From Bicyclus anynana (taxonomy: Eukaryota; Arthropoda; Insecta; Lepidoptera; Nymphalidae): a stretch of 64,000 bases of DNA. Shown piece after piece: positions 1 through 12,419 of the stretch. Both the position numbers and the translations under genes were made by a program. The stretch is from assembly GCF_947172395.1 (NCBI RefSeq), contig NC_069093.1:16217561-16281560 (forward strand), written 5' to 3'. How positions within the stretch are numbered: position 1 is the stretch's first letter; every line of letters starts with the position of its first letter. The notes below the pieces were generated by a model. It was given only the letters and a program-made list of their open reading frames with translations, did not search any database and was not told the DNA's origin.

Positions 1-109
1 TTTTAAATAATTATGCCTACAGGCGTACATTTATCTTGTACTTTCAAAGGTGAGCAATTTATAATTAGTAATAATTTCTAGATAATATATTTAGGCTGAT
101 GAAGTAAAT

Positions 110-238
110 CTGATGAGCTATGTCAGTCACTTTGGTTCGTCTGCGGATCTCTTCATTTCCGATTCGACTACGCAGAGGAACTCCAAGCATAGCTCCCTCC
201 ATCGCCCGCTCAGTGACTTTGAGCCTTCTAATAAGAAA
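110..238 (-). mobile_element. RTE-like LINE 3' fragment
   Basis: The minus strand encodes pieces of the shared C-terminal tail (RLKVT-RAMEGAMLGV, then NEEIRRRTKVTDI) found in seven other places in the window. Truncated at both ends. Confidence 0.7.
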
Positions 239-431
239 TAGTCAGCGACCAAGTCTCGGATTCTCGGATCCGAGTGTTGGTCGCTGACAATGGGCCTAAA
301 TAAGGTGAATATTAACTAACTGGGTGGATTTCAATGTACTGTGGTAAGAACATTAGGCTGATTAACATATACTTTTTCCAGCCTTCATAAAGTAGGTACA
401 TCAGGTTATCACAGGCCAATAAGACCACCTA

Positions 432-750
432 GAGCCGTGATAGCCCAATGGATATGACCTCTGCCTCGATTCCATAGGATATGTGTTTGAATCCGGTCCG
501 GGGCATACACCTCCAACTTTTCAGTTGTGTGCATTTTAAGAAATTAAATAGCACGTGTCTAAAAACGTTAAAGGAAAAACATCGTGAGGAAACCTGCATA
601 CCAGAGAATTTCCTTAATTCTCTGCGAGTGTGAAGTCTGCCAGTCCGCATTGGGCCAGTGTGGTGGACTATTGGCTTAACCCCTCTCATTCTGAGAGGAG
701 ACTCGAGCTCAGCAGTGAGCCGAATATGGGTTGATAACGACGAATAAGAC
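432..750 (+). mobile_element. tRNA-derived SINE, family A
   Basis: Begins GAGCCGTGATAGCCCAATGG (A-box-like), has a degenerate B box (GTTTGAATCCGG), and ends CGAATATGGGTTGATAACGA. Same family as copies at 6726, 16093, 26933 and 31478. Confidence 0.82.
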
Positions 751-1107
751 CACCGCCAAACGAAAAAAAAGAATATTTTAAAAGTAAAATATGTCAAGGC
801 TTAGCAAAACGAAAATATTTTCCACGTCAGAACCGTTACTGGAAATGATTTATTTGTGAGGCTACAACAGCTTCGCTTTGCAATGGCGCACGATTCCAGA
901 GGCTTGGTTGTGTTTCCAAAATTGAATTTTAGCAAATGATGCTTCGCGGTTTCCTTAATAATTTATTACTCTCCAGAATAACTGTACGAATGAAATGTTG
1001 CCGTAACTTTGAGAATACAAGTAGTGGTTAATGTTTTGGTAACTGTATCTTGCTATATTTGCTTTTACTTATACTAGTATATTGCATAGAATTGCAAAAG
1101 TGTACAC

Positions 1108-1433
1108 TCATTGTACCGAATCAGAAATGAGGAGATCCGCAGAAGAACCAAAGTCACCGACATAGCTCAACGAGTTGCGAAGCTGAAGTGGCAATGGGCG
1201 GGGCACATAGTTCGAAGAGCCGATGGACGTTGGGGTCCCAAAGTGCTGGAATGGCGACCCCGCACTAGTAAGCGCAGTGTTGGCCGACCCCCCACCAGGT
1301 GGACTGACGACATCAAGCGAGACGCAGGGATTCACTGGATGCAGGCGGCTCAGTATCGCGATGTTTGGAAGTTCTTACAAAAGGCCTATGTGGCCCTGCA
1401 GTGGACGTCCATCGGCTGATATAATGATGATAA
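1108..1433 (+). mobile_element. RTE-like LINE 3' end, about 100 codons open
   Basis: Encodes YRIRNEEIRRRTKVTDIAQR, then KWQWAGHIVRRADGRWGPKV and VGRPPTRWTDDIKRDAG, the C-terminal tail of a common lepidopteran endonuclease-reverse transcriptase LINE, ending at ATCGGCTGATATAATGATGA. 5' truncated as is usual for retroposition. The frame is intact for about 100 codons but lacks any catalytic domain. Confidence 0.83.
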
Positions 1434-1689
1434 CACTCAAAGTTCGTGTGCAGTGGTTAGCCTATGTGGATTTGGATCACGAACTATTTTAGTAGTAGGT
1501 ACATACATAACATACAATTTTTTACAAATCAAATTTGAAAATGAAAGACTTTCCATACCAACTTTCAATTTCACCTCCTTTTGATTTTATTTTCGCAATA
1601 AAAAGTGTCATATAACCTTCTCCGTATTATCGTGTTAGGTTTCATTTCAACTTTCATTTCAACCTGATGGCCGGTCAACATAAACTTGT

Positions 1690-1844
1690 CAATTTTGCGG
1701 CGATTTGGCTGAAATTTGGAATGAAAATAGATTTTACTCTGGATTAACACAAAGACTACTTTTCATCCCGGCAATATCCATGGTTCCCGCGGGATTTGTA
1801 AACAACTGAATTCCACGCGGACGAAGTCTCAGCCGCCCGCTAGT
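1690..1844 (+). mobile_element. Helitron-like 3' fragment
   Basis: Shares GATTTGGCTGAAATTTGGAA and TTCCACGCGGACGAAGTC with the complete copy at 6081, and ends CCGCTAGT. 5' end missing. Confidence 0.7.
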
Positions 1845-2853
1845 ACTTTCTATAAAACAGATAGGATACAGAAAAGCAAAGATTTGCAGAAAATAGGTTA
1901 GATTTTATACCAGTTCATTGGTCAAGTCAAATAGCGCACGCTTCCCCTTCCTGTTACACATTTCCGTTCCTTTTTACGAAATTGACTTGTAGAAATACAA
2001 CATTTCCACGAAACTTTACATGTTAGTTAGTTTAGTTTAATTCCGCGTATTCAATTGCAAGTTATTTCTTATTGCGAATTTAATTTATACCCAAACAACA
2101 AAAGCTAGCCGCAGGGCGCCTCGTTTCGGATGCAAATTGCTTTCAACTTTAAATTTTAACTAACTCTATAATGGACCCATTTTCATGGAATTTGGTTTTC
2201 TAATTTTCTGCAATGAACCGCCGCAATTTAACTTAGGTACATAATATTGTTTAGGATTTTAGAAATTTGATTAATATTAACAGGTAGTTAAATACAATGT
2301 TCATTAAATATTCAACACATTTTGTGTTTACCGAGATAAAGTTTCAATTCCTACAATTTATATAAAAAATTTACATAATGGCCAAAAAGGAATTTAAAAA
2401 ACAAGAGTCAGCACTCGTAGGTAGTTTATTAAATAAGTAAAATAACATGAAAAATTAAACACTGACTACGTAATTTAGTTTCTTATGATAATCATTTTTA
2501 AAAATAAATTTTAATTTGTGCTTAAATATGTTCCTACCTAGGGGATAATCTATACGGTACATTAATACAAGTATCTATCTATATATTATCTTCAACACAA
2601 AGTAACTCGTTTCCTCGCTACGTTATACTTAATCGTCACGCACTAAACAACTCTGTTTGATGTCGTCATACGGTTATGGGTCTTGTGTTTTTGTTTGTTT
2701 AAAGTTACAACGAGTGACCCAGTTGCGGTGACGTTCAGATTGTGGTGATTTATACCCTGTTGGTGCACGTCACGGGCTGAAGGTTCGATAACAGTGTTGT
2801 TTCGTACGAAGATTTATTTATTTTATTAAAGTTTTGTTCGTTACAGCGACATT
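1845..2853. other. Unassigned AT-rich DNA
   Basis: No recognisable gene, repeat family or hairpin seen; short TA-rich stretches only. Confidence 0.5.
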
Positions 2854-3190
2854 TTGACGGCCTCCATGCCGCAGTGGTATGCGCGGTGGATTTACAAGAC
2901 GGCCTATGCTGAGCTATACAACCTTTCTTTTTAAGGGTTACAGACAGACATGCTGTCTTCAGGGCAAGGTACTGCCTGTAACTTTTAAAATATCTGAATT
3001 AAAATTTACAAGACGGAGGTTTTGGGTTCGTTCCCCGGCTGGGCCGATAAAGATTTACTTAATTGGTCCAGGACTGACTGGTGGAAAGCTTCGGCCGTGG
3101 CTAGTTACCACCCTACCGGCAAAGACATACCGCCAGACGATTTAGCGTTCCGGTAAGATGCCGTGTAGAAATCGAAAGGGGTCAAGTCAC
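2854..3190 (+). mobile_element. tRNA-derived SINE, family B, with nested insertion
   Basis: TTGACGGCCTCCATGCCGCA start, GTGGTATGCGCGGTGG, then after an insertion GGTTTTGGGTTCGTTCCCCG (B box) and TTCGGCCGTGGCTAGTTACC. The insertion at 2903-3003 is flanked by a 13-bp direct repeat. Confidence 0.8.
2903..3003 (+). mobile_element. 101-bp retroposed fragment inside SINE B
   Basis: Flanked by perfect 13-bp copies of ATTTACAAGACGG (2890-2902 and 3004-3016) and ending CTGAATTAAA, so it looks like a LINE-mobilised short RNA. It contains GGTTACAGACAGACATGCTG, which partly pairs with TACTGCCTGTAACTT. Source unknown. Confidence 0.65.
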
Positions 3191-3294
3191 TTGTAAAAAA
3201 TTAAAAATTAATTAAAAAAAACATGATTCAAAAAGGTTGTATTCATGGGAATTTTAAAGGATAGGACGAAGTCATGGGCTTCCGCTAACACACG

Positions 3295-3440
3295 TCACAC
3301 TATCACACTTTATATAAATATATTAATTCAAAAGTTTGTGTGTAAGTATGTTTGTTTCTCCTTTGTGCAGCAGCAAATTTCAGCCAAATCGCTTCAGTAG
3401 TGAAGCGATTTGGCTGTGGCTTTCGAGTGACAGTGTTTGT
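3295..3440 (+). mobile_element. Helitron-like head with snap-back palindrome
   Basis: TATCACACTTTATATAAATA then AAAGTTTGTGTGTAAGTATG resemble the 5' end of the copy at 6081. At 3381-3416 the sequence folds back on itself as a perfect 16-bp stem (CAGCCAAATCGCTTCA) with a GTAG loop. Confidence 0.65.
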
Positions 3441-4348
3441 AAAGACTCACTCTGTATCATCTTTACTCTGTGCCAATAAATAAAATTTAATTCCCTTTCC
3501 AATCATGTTTCCCCGTCGGGAGTCATAACTCAGTTCGCGGTACATCTCTCGCGAGCGCATCATTTGTCACGATGACAGATTGCGAGGTTTCTTTTACGAC
3601 TCTTTCAATTCATAAGCAATACAATTTTACAAGCAATTTTTTTACTGTCAATTTAATTTTGTACGAGAATATTATTAAAAGGAGGTTTGTTTTCTTAAGT
3701 ACTTTAAAAGCTCCGGTTAGGGAAGGATTCAATTTTAGATTTCGAAGCTCTAGATCCCCATCCGTTAGGCTATTGTTAGCTACTCTTGGTTGGAGAAACA
3801 ACGGGAAATCGGAATTTTTAAAAGATTTTTTTTAGATTTATGACTTTTATTTCAATTTTAATACATTTGGGTAGCGATGTGTGGGTGAATCGAAATGATT
3901 GAGTAATGTAGTAGGTGATTTGTGAATCGCGTTTCAGTTGTGTTGCTTTTGAATATCTTTATGACAGAACGGTCTAAAGCCACGGCCGACAGAAAGCCGA
4001 CAGAAAGGCCTACGAGAGGCATTTTCATTTTCATTTCGTTTTGTTTTTAAAATACACCAACGTATTTCGTAAACTATAATTTCTTATTTTATCAGCTCCA
4101 CCCATACGAACATGTCAAAAATTCACCAACATTATGAGAATGCGAGAATCTGTGGACAATAAAATCCGTAGGGTACAAATGAAATGCGACACTGCAATAG
4201 TAACCGTCATATCTCACCGAGGACGGCGGCTTATCCCTTGACAGTGGAATAAAAACTAAATTTCATATCGCAACGTGTAAATAAATGCTACAATATATTA
4301 GACCAAGCTTGCTGTAGCCAGACATAATTTTTGGAATGCAGAAAGTTT
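3441..4348. other. Unassigned sequence
   Basis: Short AT-rich frames only; no domain or repeat family recognised. Confidence 0.45.
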
Positions 4349-4545
4349 CAAAATCAAAATTAAAGTCAAGTAGGCTTAGTTTACAAGCACTTTTGAAACG
4401 TCAATTTTGACTATTTGCAAAGACTACCACCAGTTTGGAAGTCAGGTTCTGCTGAAAAGAGCCCGCAAGAAACTCAACATCTCTCTCTCTTTAAAAAATC
4501 ATACAATATTTGCAATAATTAAAATCATTACAATTTCTTTTATTT
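4349..4545 (+). mobile_element. LINE-tail-like repeat, family E
   Basis: AAGTCAAGTAGGCTTAGTTT, ACAAGCACTTTTGAAACGTC and GCAAGAAACTCAACATCTCT recur at 17346-17517 (plus the sequence after 22571) and, minus strand, at 33690. Probably the end of a non-LTR element; not identified further. Confidence 0.55.
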
Positions 4546-5106
4546 TTACTCCTTCTTCTTCATCCTTCTGGGCCGTTTTCGCACTTGGCCATGATTGGCT
4601 GTTGTACGTGGGTCCCTCGGTGTAGGTTCCCGCTGGATTCACTCCATCCAACCGAGCTTGCTCCAGAAGCTTAACAGGCCGTTCAGGTCGCCGATAGCCT
4701 CATGTAGTGTCGCTGAGGAACCAATATAGGTTGCTCGTTGTTCCGTTACTCCTTGTGTGAAGGTGGAAGCTGATCCAATGGCCTCCAAGTATCAGTCTGG
4801 AGAGTAGCTCAACCCACACTCCTTTTATAGGTAACAACGTTAACTAATCATGGAGTTCTGGCCGTGGTGGTTTTGAAAGGTAAGCTGATTTAAAAGAAGA
4901 TCCTCAAGATGAAGTTTTTAATATTTCTACAGGATATCATGAGAAATTATTCCTCCAGTCGCTAGACTTTTAGCTTCAAGGCAACCCTTCACTAAAAACT
5001 CTTAAAATTATCTTGAAAAAAGTCTTTAACGTTGATTTTCAAAGGGTTGTCGTGAAGCACAGTAATTGGCGCTTATGTATATGATTTGTCATATTATGCC
5101 GAGGAA

Positions 5107-5322
5107 ACTAGCTGACGCCGCGCGGTTTCACCCGCATGGTTCCCGTTCCCGTAGGAATACGAGGATAATAAATAGCCTGATAAGATAATATATACCCTTC
5201 GTCGATAAATGGGCTATCTAACACTGAAAGAATTTTTCGAATCGGACCAGTAGTTCTTGAGATTAGCACATTCAAGCAGACAAACAAACAAACTCTTCAT
5301 CTTTATAATATTAGTAAAGATG
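5107..5322 (-). mobile_element. Helitron-like element, second family
   Basis: Reads ACTAGCTGACGCCGCGCGGT, CGGACCAGTAGTTCTTGAGA and ends TTATAATATTAGTAAAGA. On the minus strand it starts TATTATAAAG and ends CTAGT, consistent with a Helitron 3' CTAG. Related copies at 12137, 14683 and 27350. Confidence 0.65.
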
Positions 5323-6080
5323 GGTGTTATTGCCTAAATTGATCTTTATTAGTCACACATTTTTAAGACAGTATAACTTACTTTTGTTTTAAAACCCTAT
5401 TTTCAAGCAGATGAAGTCGCGGGTATCCGCTAGTAAAAACGGTTGATATGTGGACCCTTGAAACCTGCTGTCTTCCAAAAACCACACAACACACACTAGA
5501 CTGCAAATTCTATAATTAGCTACCATACTAACCTATGATAGGGTTAAACAACTAACAAAATATAAGCCTAAATAAAATAAAGTATGTCTGGCAATCGCAA
5601 GCTAATATTCCAACGTGTAAATAAAAGCTACAATGTATGAAAATTTATGAAAATCTGCACATTGTGACGTCTGATTCACGCCACAACTCTGCCCGCGCCT
5701 GCAAATCTCGCCCCCACAGTCGGGAGAAATAAAAGCTAAATTATTTATTAACCAAGGTACTGAATAAAGTGTCGCGTGTTTAAAAATACACCACTTTTGG
5801 TATTATATGTAATTTTTTACGATAAAGCCTCATTGGTTCGGAGGGCACGGATCATAAGGGCTTAAGAATCCTTGGTTTGAGTTCTGGGACGAACTATGAA
5901 TGGCTAATCAATGCCTTTTTTAATGAAAAGTATTATTTAAATTTAAATTAAGACAAAACTGTATAAAATGGCTTGACAATATTATCATAAACTGTCAATA
6001 ACTCTATCAATGCTTTATTAGAAAAAAAATACGATTTTACAAAATAAAAAGTCACGGAGCTCGGTCACCCAGATATTACA

Positions 6081-6321
6081 TCACACTAATATTATAAAGG
6101 CGAAAGTTTGTGTGTAAATTTGTAAGTGTGAAAGTGTGTAAGTATGTTTGTTTCTCTTTTACGCTGCGGCTACTAAAGCTATTTGACTGAAATATGGTAT
6201 GTAAATAGATTTTATTCTGGATAAACACATAAGCTACTTTTCATCCCGGAAAAATCCATGGTTCCTGCGGGATTTGTGAAAAACTGAATTCCACGCGGAC
6301 GAAGTCGCGGGCCTACGCTAG
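6081..6321 (+). mobile_element. Near-complete Helitron-like non-autonomous element
   Basis: Starts TCACACTAATATTATAAAGG and ends CGCGGGCCTACGCTAG with a hairpin-type block (CGCGGACGAAG) just inside the CTAG end. TC...CTAG with a terminal hairpin and no target duplication is the Helitron pattern. About 240 bp and non-coding. Confidence 0.72.
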
Positions 6322-6725
6322 TTAAAAATAAATATCATTTTTTTTCCATATTATGACCGTCATATTCCAGATTTATGCTTATGGATATGAGAGACAAATT
6401 TGCACAGTTAACAGTATATCAAGTGACGATAGTCCCCAACATAAGTTTCCAAATATTCCAGCAAAATAAAAACCAAGCCTGCGGCGCTTTACCAAGCGGA
6501 TGTTTCAAGAAAACAAAGTCACGAAATCGAATAAATCCGCCATTATTACGAGACCCGACCTCCATATCGATATAACGAAGAGCGAGTGTACGATATTATA
6601 GGAGTCACGTATCCATTTATGGTTCGACCCATTCTAAACTTTACAGTATAGCAATAGCAGCGATTGGGTATTACCATTGTAGATACTTCATTATCAGCCT
6701 ATTTCACACTACCACTGTAGTTCCA

Positions 6726-7220
6726 GAGCCGTGATAGCCCAGTGGGTATGACCGATTCCGGAGGCAGATTCCATTGTGATGATTGTGTGCATTTTAAGAA
6801 ATTATATAATAATAATAAATAATAATCTTTATTACCATACTTATTACTAGGCATACATAAACTCTTTTTAATTTTAATGATTGTGCTTAAGCTATAATGC
6901 ATAAATTAAACAAAAAGAAAAGAAACTAATTATTATTATTCGCCTACCTAGTAACATGGCAACTGGTCGCAAACTCAGCCTTCTGCTGTGCATAGTGCAC
7001 AGCGCTGATATATATATATCACGTGTCTCAAACGGTGAAGGAAAACATCGTGAGGAAACCTGCATACCTGAGAATTTTGTTAATTATCTGCGTGTGTGAA
7101 GTCTGCCAATCCGTATTGGGCCAGCGTGGTAGACTAATGCCTTAAACCGTCTCATTCTGAGAGGTGACTCAAACTCAGCATTGAGCCGAATATGTGTTTA
7201 TAATAATGATGATGATGACT
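6726..7220 (+). mobile_element. SINE A with nested LINE-tail insertion
   Basis: The head (GAGCCGTGATAGCCCAGTGG) and the tail (CACGTGTCTCAAACGGTGAA ... GAGCCGAATATG) are separated at about 6806-7010 by sequence starting ATAATAATAAATAATAATCT, which looks like the antisense poly(A) end of another retroelement. Confidence 0.72.
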
Positions 7221-7336
7221 ATAAGACCAGTCCTCTCTTCGTATGTATGGGATATACTCGTATAGCGTACGTCCTTTGATCTTGATGTTTGGCACAGATG
7301 GATATTATCTTGGAGACGGACATACATTTTTTTTAA

Positions 7337-7760
7337 TTAAGTGTTAAGGTTAGGCCTTGACTGCAAACTCACCTGATGTTAAGTAACGATGCAGTCTAAT
7401 AGCAGGCGTCCATAAATCTGCATTCTACGTATAGGACGCATTGTATCAAACGGACTTGTATAGTCATACAAGTGCGTCCACTGATCCGCATCGTACGGAT
7501 CGCATCAAACGGATTTTATCTGCCATAATTATAATTAAAAATCCGTTTGGTGCGCTGCGTCGGATATTACAATATGGATCTGTGGACGCCTGCCATAAGA
7601 TGAAAGCGGGTTTATTTGGCAGAGGTATAAGTTCATTTTCCTCACACCTAAGTCAATTTCTACGCAGCATCATACTGGAGCGCCTGGCGGTACGTCTTTT
7701 CCGATATGGTGGTAACTAGCCACGACCTAAGCCTACCATCAGTCCAGACCTAATTCAATT
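7337..7760 (-). mobile_element. SINE B, minus strand, split by a MITE
   Basis: Tail part at 7337-7401 (GGCCTTGACTGCAAACTCAC) and body part at 7594-7760 (GGCGGTACGTCTTTTCCGAT; GGTGGTAACTAGCCACGACC) match the reverse complement of the copy at 25093. The gap is an inserted MITE. Confidence 0.72.
7402..7593. mobile_element. MITE inserted in SINE B
   Basis: Terminal inverted repeats GCAGGCGTCCA / TGGACGCCTGC; inside are further inverted pieces (ATCAAACGGAT and ATCCGTTTGGT). About 190 bp, non-coding. Confidence 0.72.
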
Positions 7761-9466
7761 TAGAAAATATATAATCCTTAATTTACTTAAAAAAACAATT
7801 ATTAAAATCAAAGTGATTGAGATCCATTCCATGCAAATAAAGTTTACGGTTTCATGTCTTATTATATTACACTTAGGTAGGTATTGAAAATTATGGTCAT
7901 GGTCGTGAGTAAACACTATGTAAGGTAAGGGTGAGGTGGGGTAAGTCGGAACACTTAATACGATTCGGCTCGAAGTGGCTTATTCGGTCGGGGATTTCTT
8001 ATCCTGCAAATAAAACGTAGGTCACGTGGGGCAAATACGTGGGGAAAATCAGCTTTGCCGACCAAGTGTGTGGTATAATATGTTGTATTTTTATGACCAA
8101 CAAAGGCCGCATAGGTTGTGTAATGCTTTTATAACTTCGTAGACATTTTTAGACCAACTCCACTAGGAATACGTACTTGTAACAAAGTTATATTTTTATT
8201 AGACTTCAAAAAAGGGGAAAGTTTACCGTATATTCCCTGCATACACTTTTGCGTTAACTTTTTAGTGGATAAACTTACTTTATAAAGTTTCTTTTAACTA
8301 AACTAGTATGGAGTTAGTGCTATTTTCAACTGTGCATGATTTTTTTTTTAAATATATTAGAATGTTGTTTGAGCTAATACTTATTTAAAATATTGCCTGC
8401 CTTTTCACCAACCAAGGGAAGTTTGAGCTGGGATCTAATATAGTCCCTATAAGCTCAAACTTTGGCGGTTGCAAGTTGGGCGGGGATCATTAAAGATTTT
8501 TTCATAAGCTAGTTTGTTGAAAAATCTTGTTAGTTTGTAGTGTTAGAATAAAGCTTAAGCTTAGCGTAAGCACGCTACTCTATTATTACAATTAATTTCA
8601 AGTACCACTTACGTTTTTCTTACTTTCCTTAAGCTACCTTTATTGTTTTTCTCGTCAAGTGAAATTGTTTCTTTTGAGAATTTTTAAACTTAGCGACCTG
8701 CAAGGTCTAAGTACTAAAAGAAAATCCGTGGCATTTGTACACTGAGGATAGATTACATAAATGTGAATTTTAAGGGTACAGGTACAGGTACCGAAACACA
8801 GCAATGCTGAATTGCAGGAGAATTCCCCGTGCCTTTGTAATAGTACTTTTAGACAAAGAGCCCTACTACTCAGTAAATGGTTTAAAAGGAATTTGACTTG
8901 ACTTGACATGCTTATCACTGCTGTCACGCAGCATTGCTGTAAAGGCGAGGTTGATATTGTAATTACAGCATTCTGTAAAGTTACAGAGATGTGACATCGC
9001 TCATTTTCATGGTATCTACATTGTAAATGACATTTTATTTCGGCATCTCATAGAAATAAATAAAAAATTCGAATTCCAGTAAAACTTGTTATAGGCGAAC
9101 ATTACATCGACGAGTATAAAATAACAGAATCACACCCCAGGTATTTGAAGTTTATCTATGCCTCCGGTTGAAGTACATAGGGCGGCACTTTCTATGAGGC
9201 ATTCTTTACATTATCTATGAAGTTTTACTTTGTTTGTAGGGTTTTCTACTTACCATCAGGTGGGCCATCTATATCATCCATCGATAATAATAATGTACGA
9301 CAAAAAAAAGTAAAATGGCGCCGCATGATTGGGAAAACCGATCACGGAGAATGGGATAATGCGAGACCAAGGAATGTAAAAAAAAATATTAGTCACTTAT
9401 ATTGATACATTTATGCCATTTTCACCTAAATGACATAAATTGAAGGAAAGTAACTTTATTTAATAC
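7761..9466. other. Unassigned AT-rich DNA
   Basis: No gene or known repeat seen. 8394-8470 holds two similar AAGTTTGAGC/AGCTCAAACTT pieces in inverted orientation. Confidence 0.45.
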
Positions 9467-9853
9467 CTAGCAGACGCCCGCGACTTCGTCCGCGTGAAAT
9501 TTACTTTTTCACAAATCTCTCGGGATCCATGGATTTTTTCGGGATAAAAAGTAGCCTATGTGTAAATCCAGATTATAATCTATCTCTACTTTAAACTTCA
9601 GACGATTCGGTTCAGTAGCCGAGGCGTGAAAGAGTAACAAACACCTATAACTTCAAAATCATGAGGTTTCGTAAATCTCGTGAATCTAAGGATTTTTTCG
9701 GTATAAAAAGCCTATGTGTTAATAGATTAAAATATATTTCCATTCCAAATTTCAGCCAAATCGGTTCTGTAGTTGCGGCGTTAAAGAGTGACAAACATCC
9801 AAACCTACATCCAAACATCCATACAAACTTTAGCGTTTATAATATTAGTAGGA
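9467..9853 (-). mobile_element. Helitron-like element with internal duplication
   Basis: CTAGCAGACGCCCGCGACTT at the left and TTATAATATTAGTAGGA at the right; the block TCTAAGGATTTTTTCGGTAT at 9685 repeats that at 9530 (CCATGGATTTTTTCGGGATA). Two tandem partial units of the same family as 6081. Confidence 0.68.
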
Positions 9854-10265
9854 TTCACCCAAATATATTATTTGTATAAAATAATAAATTAGACTGTATG
9901 ATATCCAATCCTAACAATGTTAGAGTGAATACTAAACTAACCCAGTACCAACACAGCGTAGGCCGCGCGTGTAACAAATAGGCCGCCTTAATAAGTGGAC
10001 CGCCATTCAGAGAGTTATGTACACACGCTACGAGCAAAGAGAAAATTAACCAACCTAACCTTGATGTCATGTGCTAGCATGTTGATATTGGTGTGTGTTT
10101 TTACAAGATTTTTTGTTACAATGAAATACTTTTTCTTTTTTTGGTATTTTCTTTTTTTGGTACCTAATGCATTAGCGCATCTTAATCAGATGCTGCGTTC
10201 ATACAACTGCGCTTTGATACTAATTTGATACTTCGCCCTGTATGTAAGACTCAACTGAACAGCCA

Positions 10266-10440
10266 GAGGGCCTAGTGGCAGTTTCATCTATCTCGTCAAC
10301 GTAAACGCAAATTTCTAAGAAATCGAAACAGCGCCACCTAGTGGTACTATTGCACAACAGTTTCAATTCCATATAAATTTGCGTTTACGTTAACGTGATA
10401 GTAACAGTATGAAAATATTGAAAACTCCCACTAGGCACAC
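10266..10440. mobile_element. MITE with long inverted ends
   Basis: Ends GGGCCTAGTGG and CCCACTAGGCAC; subterminal arms GTCAACGTAAACGCAAATTT and AAATTTGCGTTTACGTTAAC pair almost perfectly. About 175 bp. Confidence 0.7.
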
Positions 10441-10475
10441 TGAATACCTACTAATACCTAGCGAAGTCGCCCAAA

Positions 10476-10606
10476 TTTTGATCCCCGCTTTCTGGAATAT
10501 TATCGTACCTACACCTTACATAGTCTTTTCTGACTATTTGAAAGGGAAAAGGAATATTTGATTAAAACAGATATTTATGGCAAACAATAAAAAAGAAACA
10601 GATACA
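10476..10606 (+). mobile_element. SINE C tail fragment
   Basis: TATTATCGTACCTACACC, CATAGTCTTTTCTGACTATT and TTATGGCAAACAA match the tails of the copies at 55972 and 57921. The tRNA-like head is missing. Confidence 0.6.
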
Positions 10607-11059
10607 AAATAATTTATTATATGATATTTAACGGTCACAAGATACGACCTAAAACAATCATACATTGAAACTAAAATAAAACCTTATAAAAACATGGCGG
10701 ATGCTCCGATATTTTTTTAAACATACACGCTATCCAATACCGACGAAATAGAAAACGGAATAATAAACAAAACGTCAAGGGACTCTTGAATTGCGATCGC
10801 TTTCTTTAGTTCGCTATTTACGATGCAAGCCAAAGTTCAGTCGTGACTGTGAATGCAAACAATATCACATGTTAGCGGAACATGCAGATGACAGGCGAAA
10901 ATACGGCAATGTATGGCAACCACGCGAGCCTTTAAGTCAACGATTCACCGTATCGACTTTCGACCTAAGATTCAGTTGCATAAATATCGGGTCATGTTCT
11001 ATATTGCTCGTTCGTGCTATTTATCCTACTCCCTGACGTCAACTTACCGTTGTGGGCCT

Positions 11060-11399
11060 TATTAGAAGGCTCAAAGTCACTCAGCGAGCGATGGAGCGAG
11101 CTATGCTTGGAGTTTCTCTGCGTGATCAAATTAGAAATGAGGAGATACGCAGACGAACCAAAGTCACTGACATAGGTAAGCGAGTCGCTAAGCTGAAGTG
11201 CCAATGTGCAGGCTACATAGTTCGAAGAGCCGATGGATGAAGCGCAGTGTTGGTCGACCCCCCACTATCGAGGATATCAAGCGGGTTGCAGGGAGCCGCT
11301 GGATGCTGGCGGCTTGAGACCGTTGTGCTTGGAGGTCCATGCAAGAGGCCTATGTCCATCAGTGGACGTCTATCGGTTGAATAAGGTAAGGTAAGGTAT
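11060..11399 (+). mobile_element. RTE-like LINE 3' end, internally deleted
   Basis: Encodes IRRLKVTQRAMERAMLGVSL and NEEIRRRTKVTDIGKRVAKL, then loses part of the WGPKVLEWRPR block after 11236. Ends at ATCGGTTGAA followed by (AAGGT)n. Confidence 0.8.
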
Positions 11400-11499
11400 C
11401 CTACTCCCAAGGAAGGTTGTATTTCCGAGCGTATGCTTATTTTAATCTCCTGACTTGATTGCCTCGTTGCTCCTATGGTTAACTTAGGTAGATTTGAAC

Positions 11500-11665
11500 C
11501 TTCATTCCCGTAGCCCAGTCATCAGGCGACGAGTCGGAAGACCGTGGGGTTTTGAGTCAGTTTTTGTCCGAGATAACCTTCTTGCCTCCCCGCAAGGATT
11601 TGGAGAATTGGATCTCTTGCTTGTTGTGACATCCCTTGCCTCGGAGAGCACGTTAAACCTTCGGT
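11500..11665 (+). mobile_element. Degenerate SINE, family D
   Basis: Has GTAGCCCAGTCATCAGGCGA, GGGGTTTTGAGTCAG (weak B box) and the tail TGCCTCGGAGAGCACGTTAA, which also occurs (reverse complement) near 61892. Confidence 0.5.
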
Positions 11666-12136
11666 CCCGGTAATTATCCTTATCATCTAATTAGCATGAA
11701 GTCTGATTGGAGCAACATGGTGAAAATAAGCTCTATAACATCCTCCAATAAGAAATAAGATCTTGTCTTGTAGAACGCCATTAAAATATGCTGATATTTA
11801 AAACAAGTAAAATAAAATGAAAAACTTGAACTTCAGATAATCGCTTCGTAAATATGCACTACCTCCTTTTCTATTTAAATGTGGTGCCTCCATAATGTGT
11901 TCTATAAATAAATAAAGTCAACTACCGCCATTTCTGGCGGAATATTTAATGTTTCCATTCGCCTTTACGATCCCTGAAGCGCAGCGAGGAGTGAGGAGTG
12001 AGGCGTGCTCAGAGAAACGTTGCCGTAACCGCTTCCGAGAGACAGCGGTCTTGGTAATGGTTTAACACTATCTGGTAACTGTCTTCTATCTCCTTTCTCC
12101 TTTATACTATAAAACCTTTATTTTTTCCTATCCCAC
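11666..12136. other. Unassigned sequence
   Basis: No gene or repeat family recognised. Confidence 0.4.
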
Positions 12137-12310
12137 ATCTATACTAATATTATAAAGCTGAAGAGTTTGTTTGTTTGTGTTTGTTTGATTGAACGCGCTA
12201 ATCTCAGGAACTACTGGTCCGATTTGAAAAATACTTTTAGTGTTATATAGCCCATTTATCGAGGAAGGCTATAGGCTATAAATTATCACGCTAAGACCAA
12301 TAGGAGCGAA
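12137..12310 (+). mobile_element. Helitron-like element, second family, truncated
   Basis: ATCTATACTAATATTATAAA, GCTGAAGAGTTTGTTTGTTT and GCGCTAATCTCAGGAACTAC match the reverse complement of 5107-5322. The 3' end is lost after the GGCTATAAATTATCACGC block. Confidence 0.62.
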
Positions 12311-12419
12311 GCACCAATGAAGAATGTTTCAAAATCGGGGGATTATTTACTATTGAGAGCTTATACGCTGTGTGCGCTGCGTTAACGGTGGAAAATTTGC
12401 AAAAATCATGTATGACAGA

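Noticed and set aside
1111..1419. Host gene encoding a 102-residue protein
   Set aside because: The same peptide is encoded by many scattered, truncated copies in the window; it is the tail of an RTE-like LINE.
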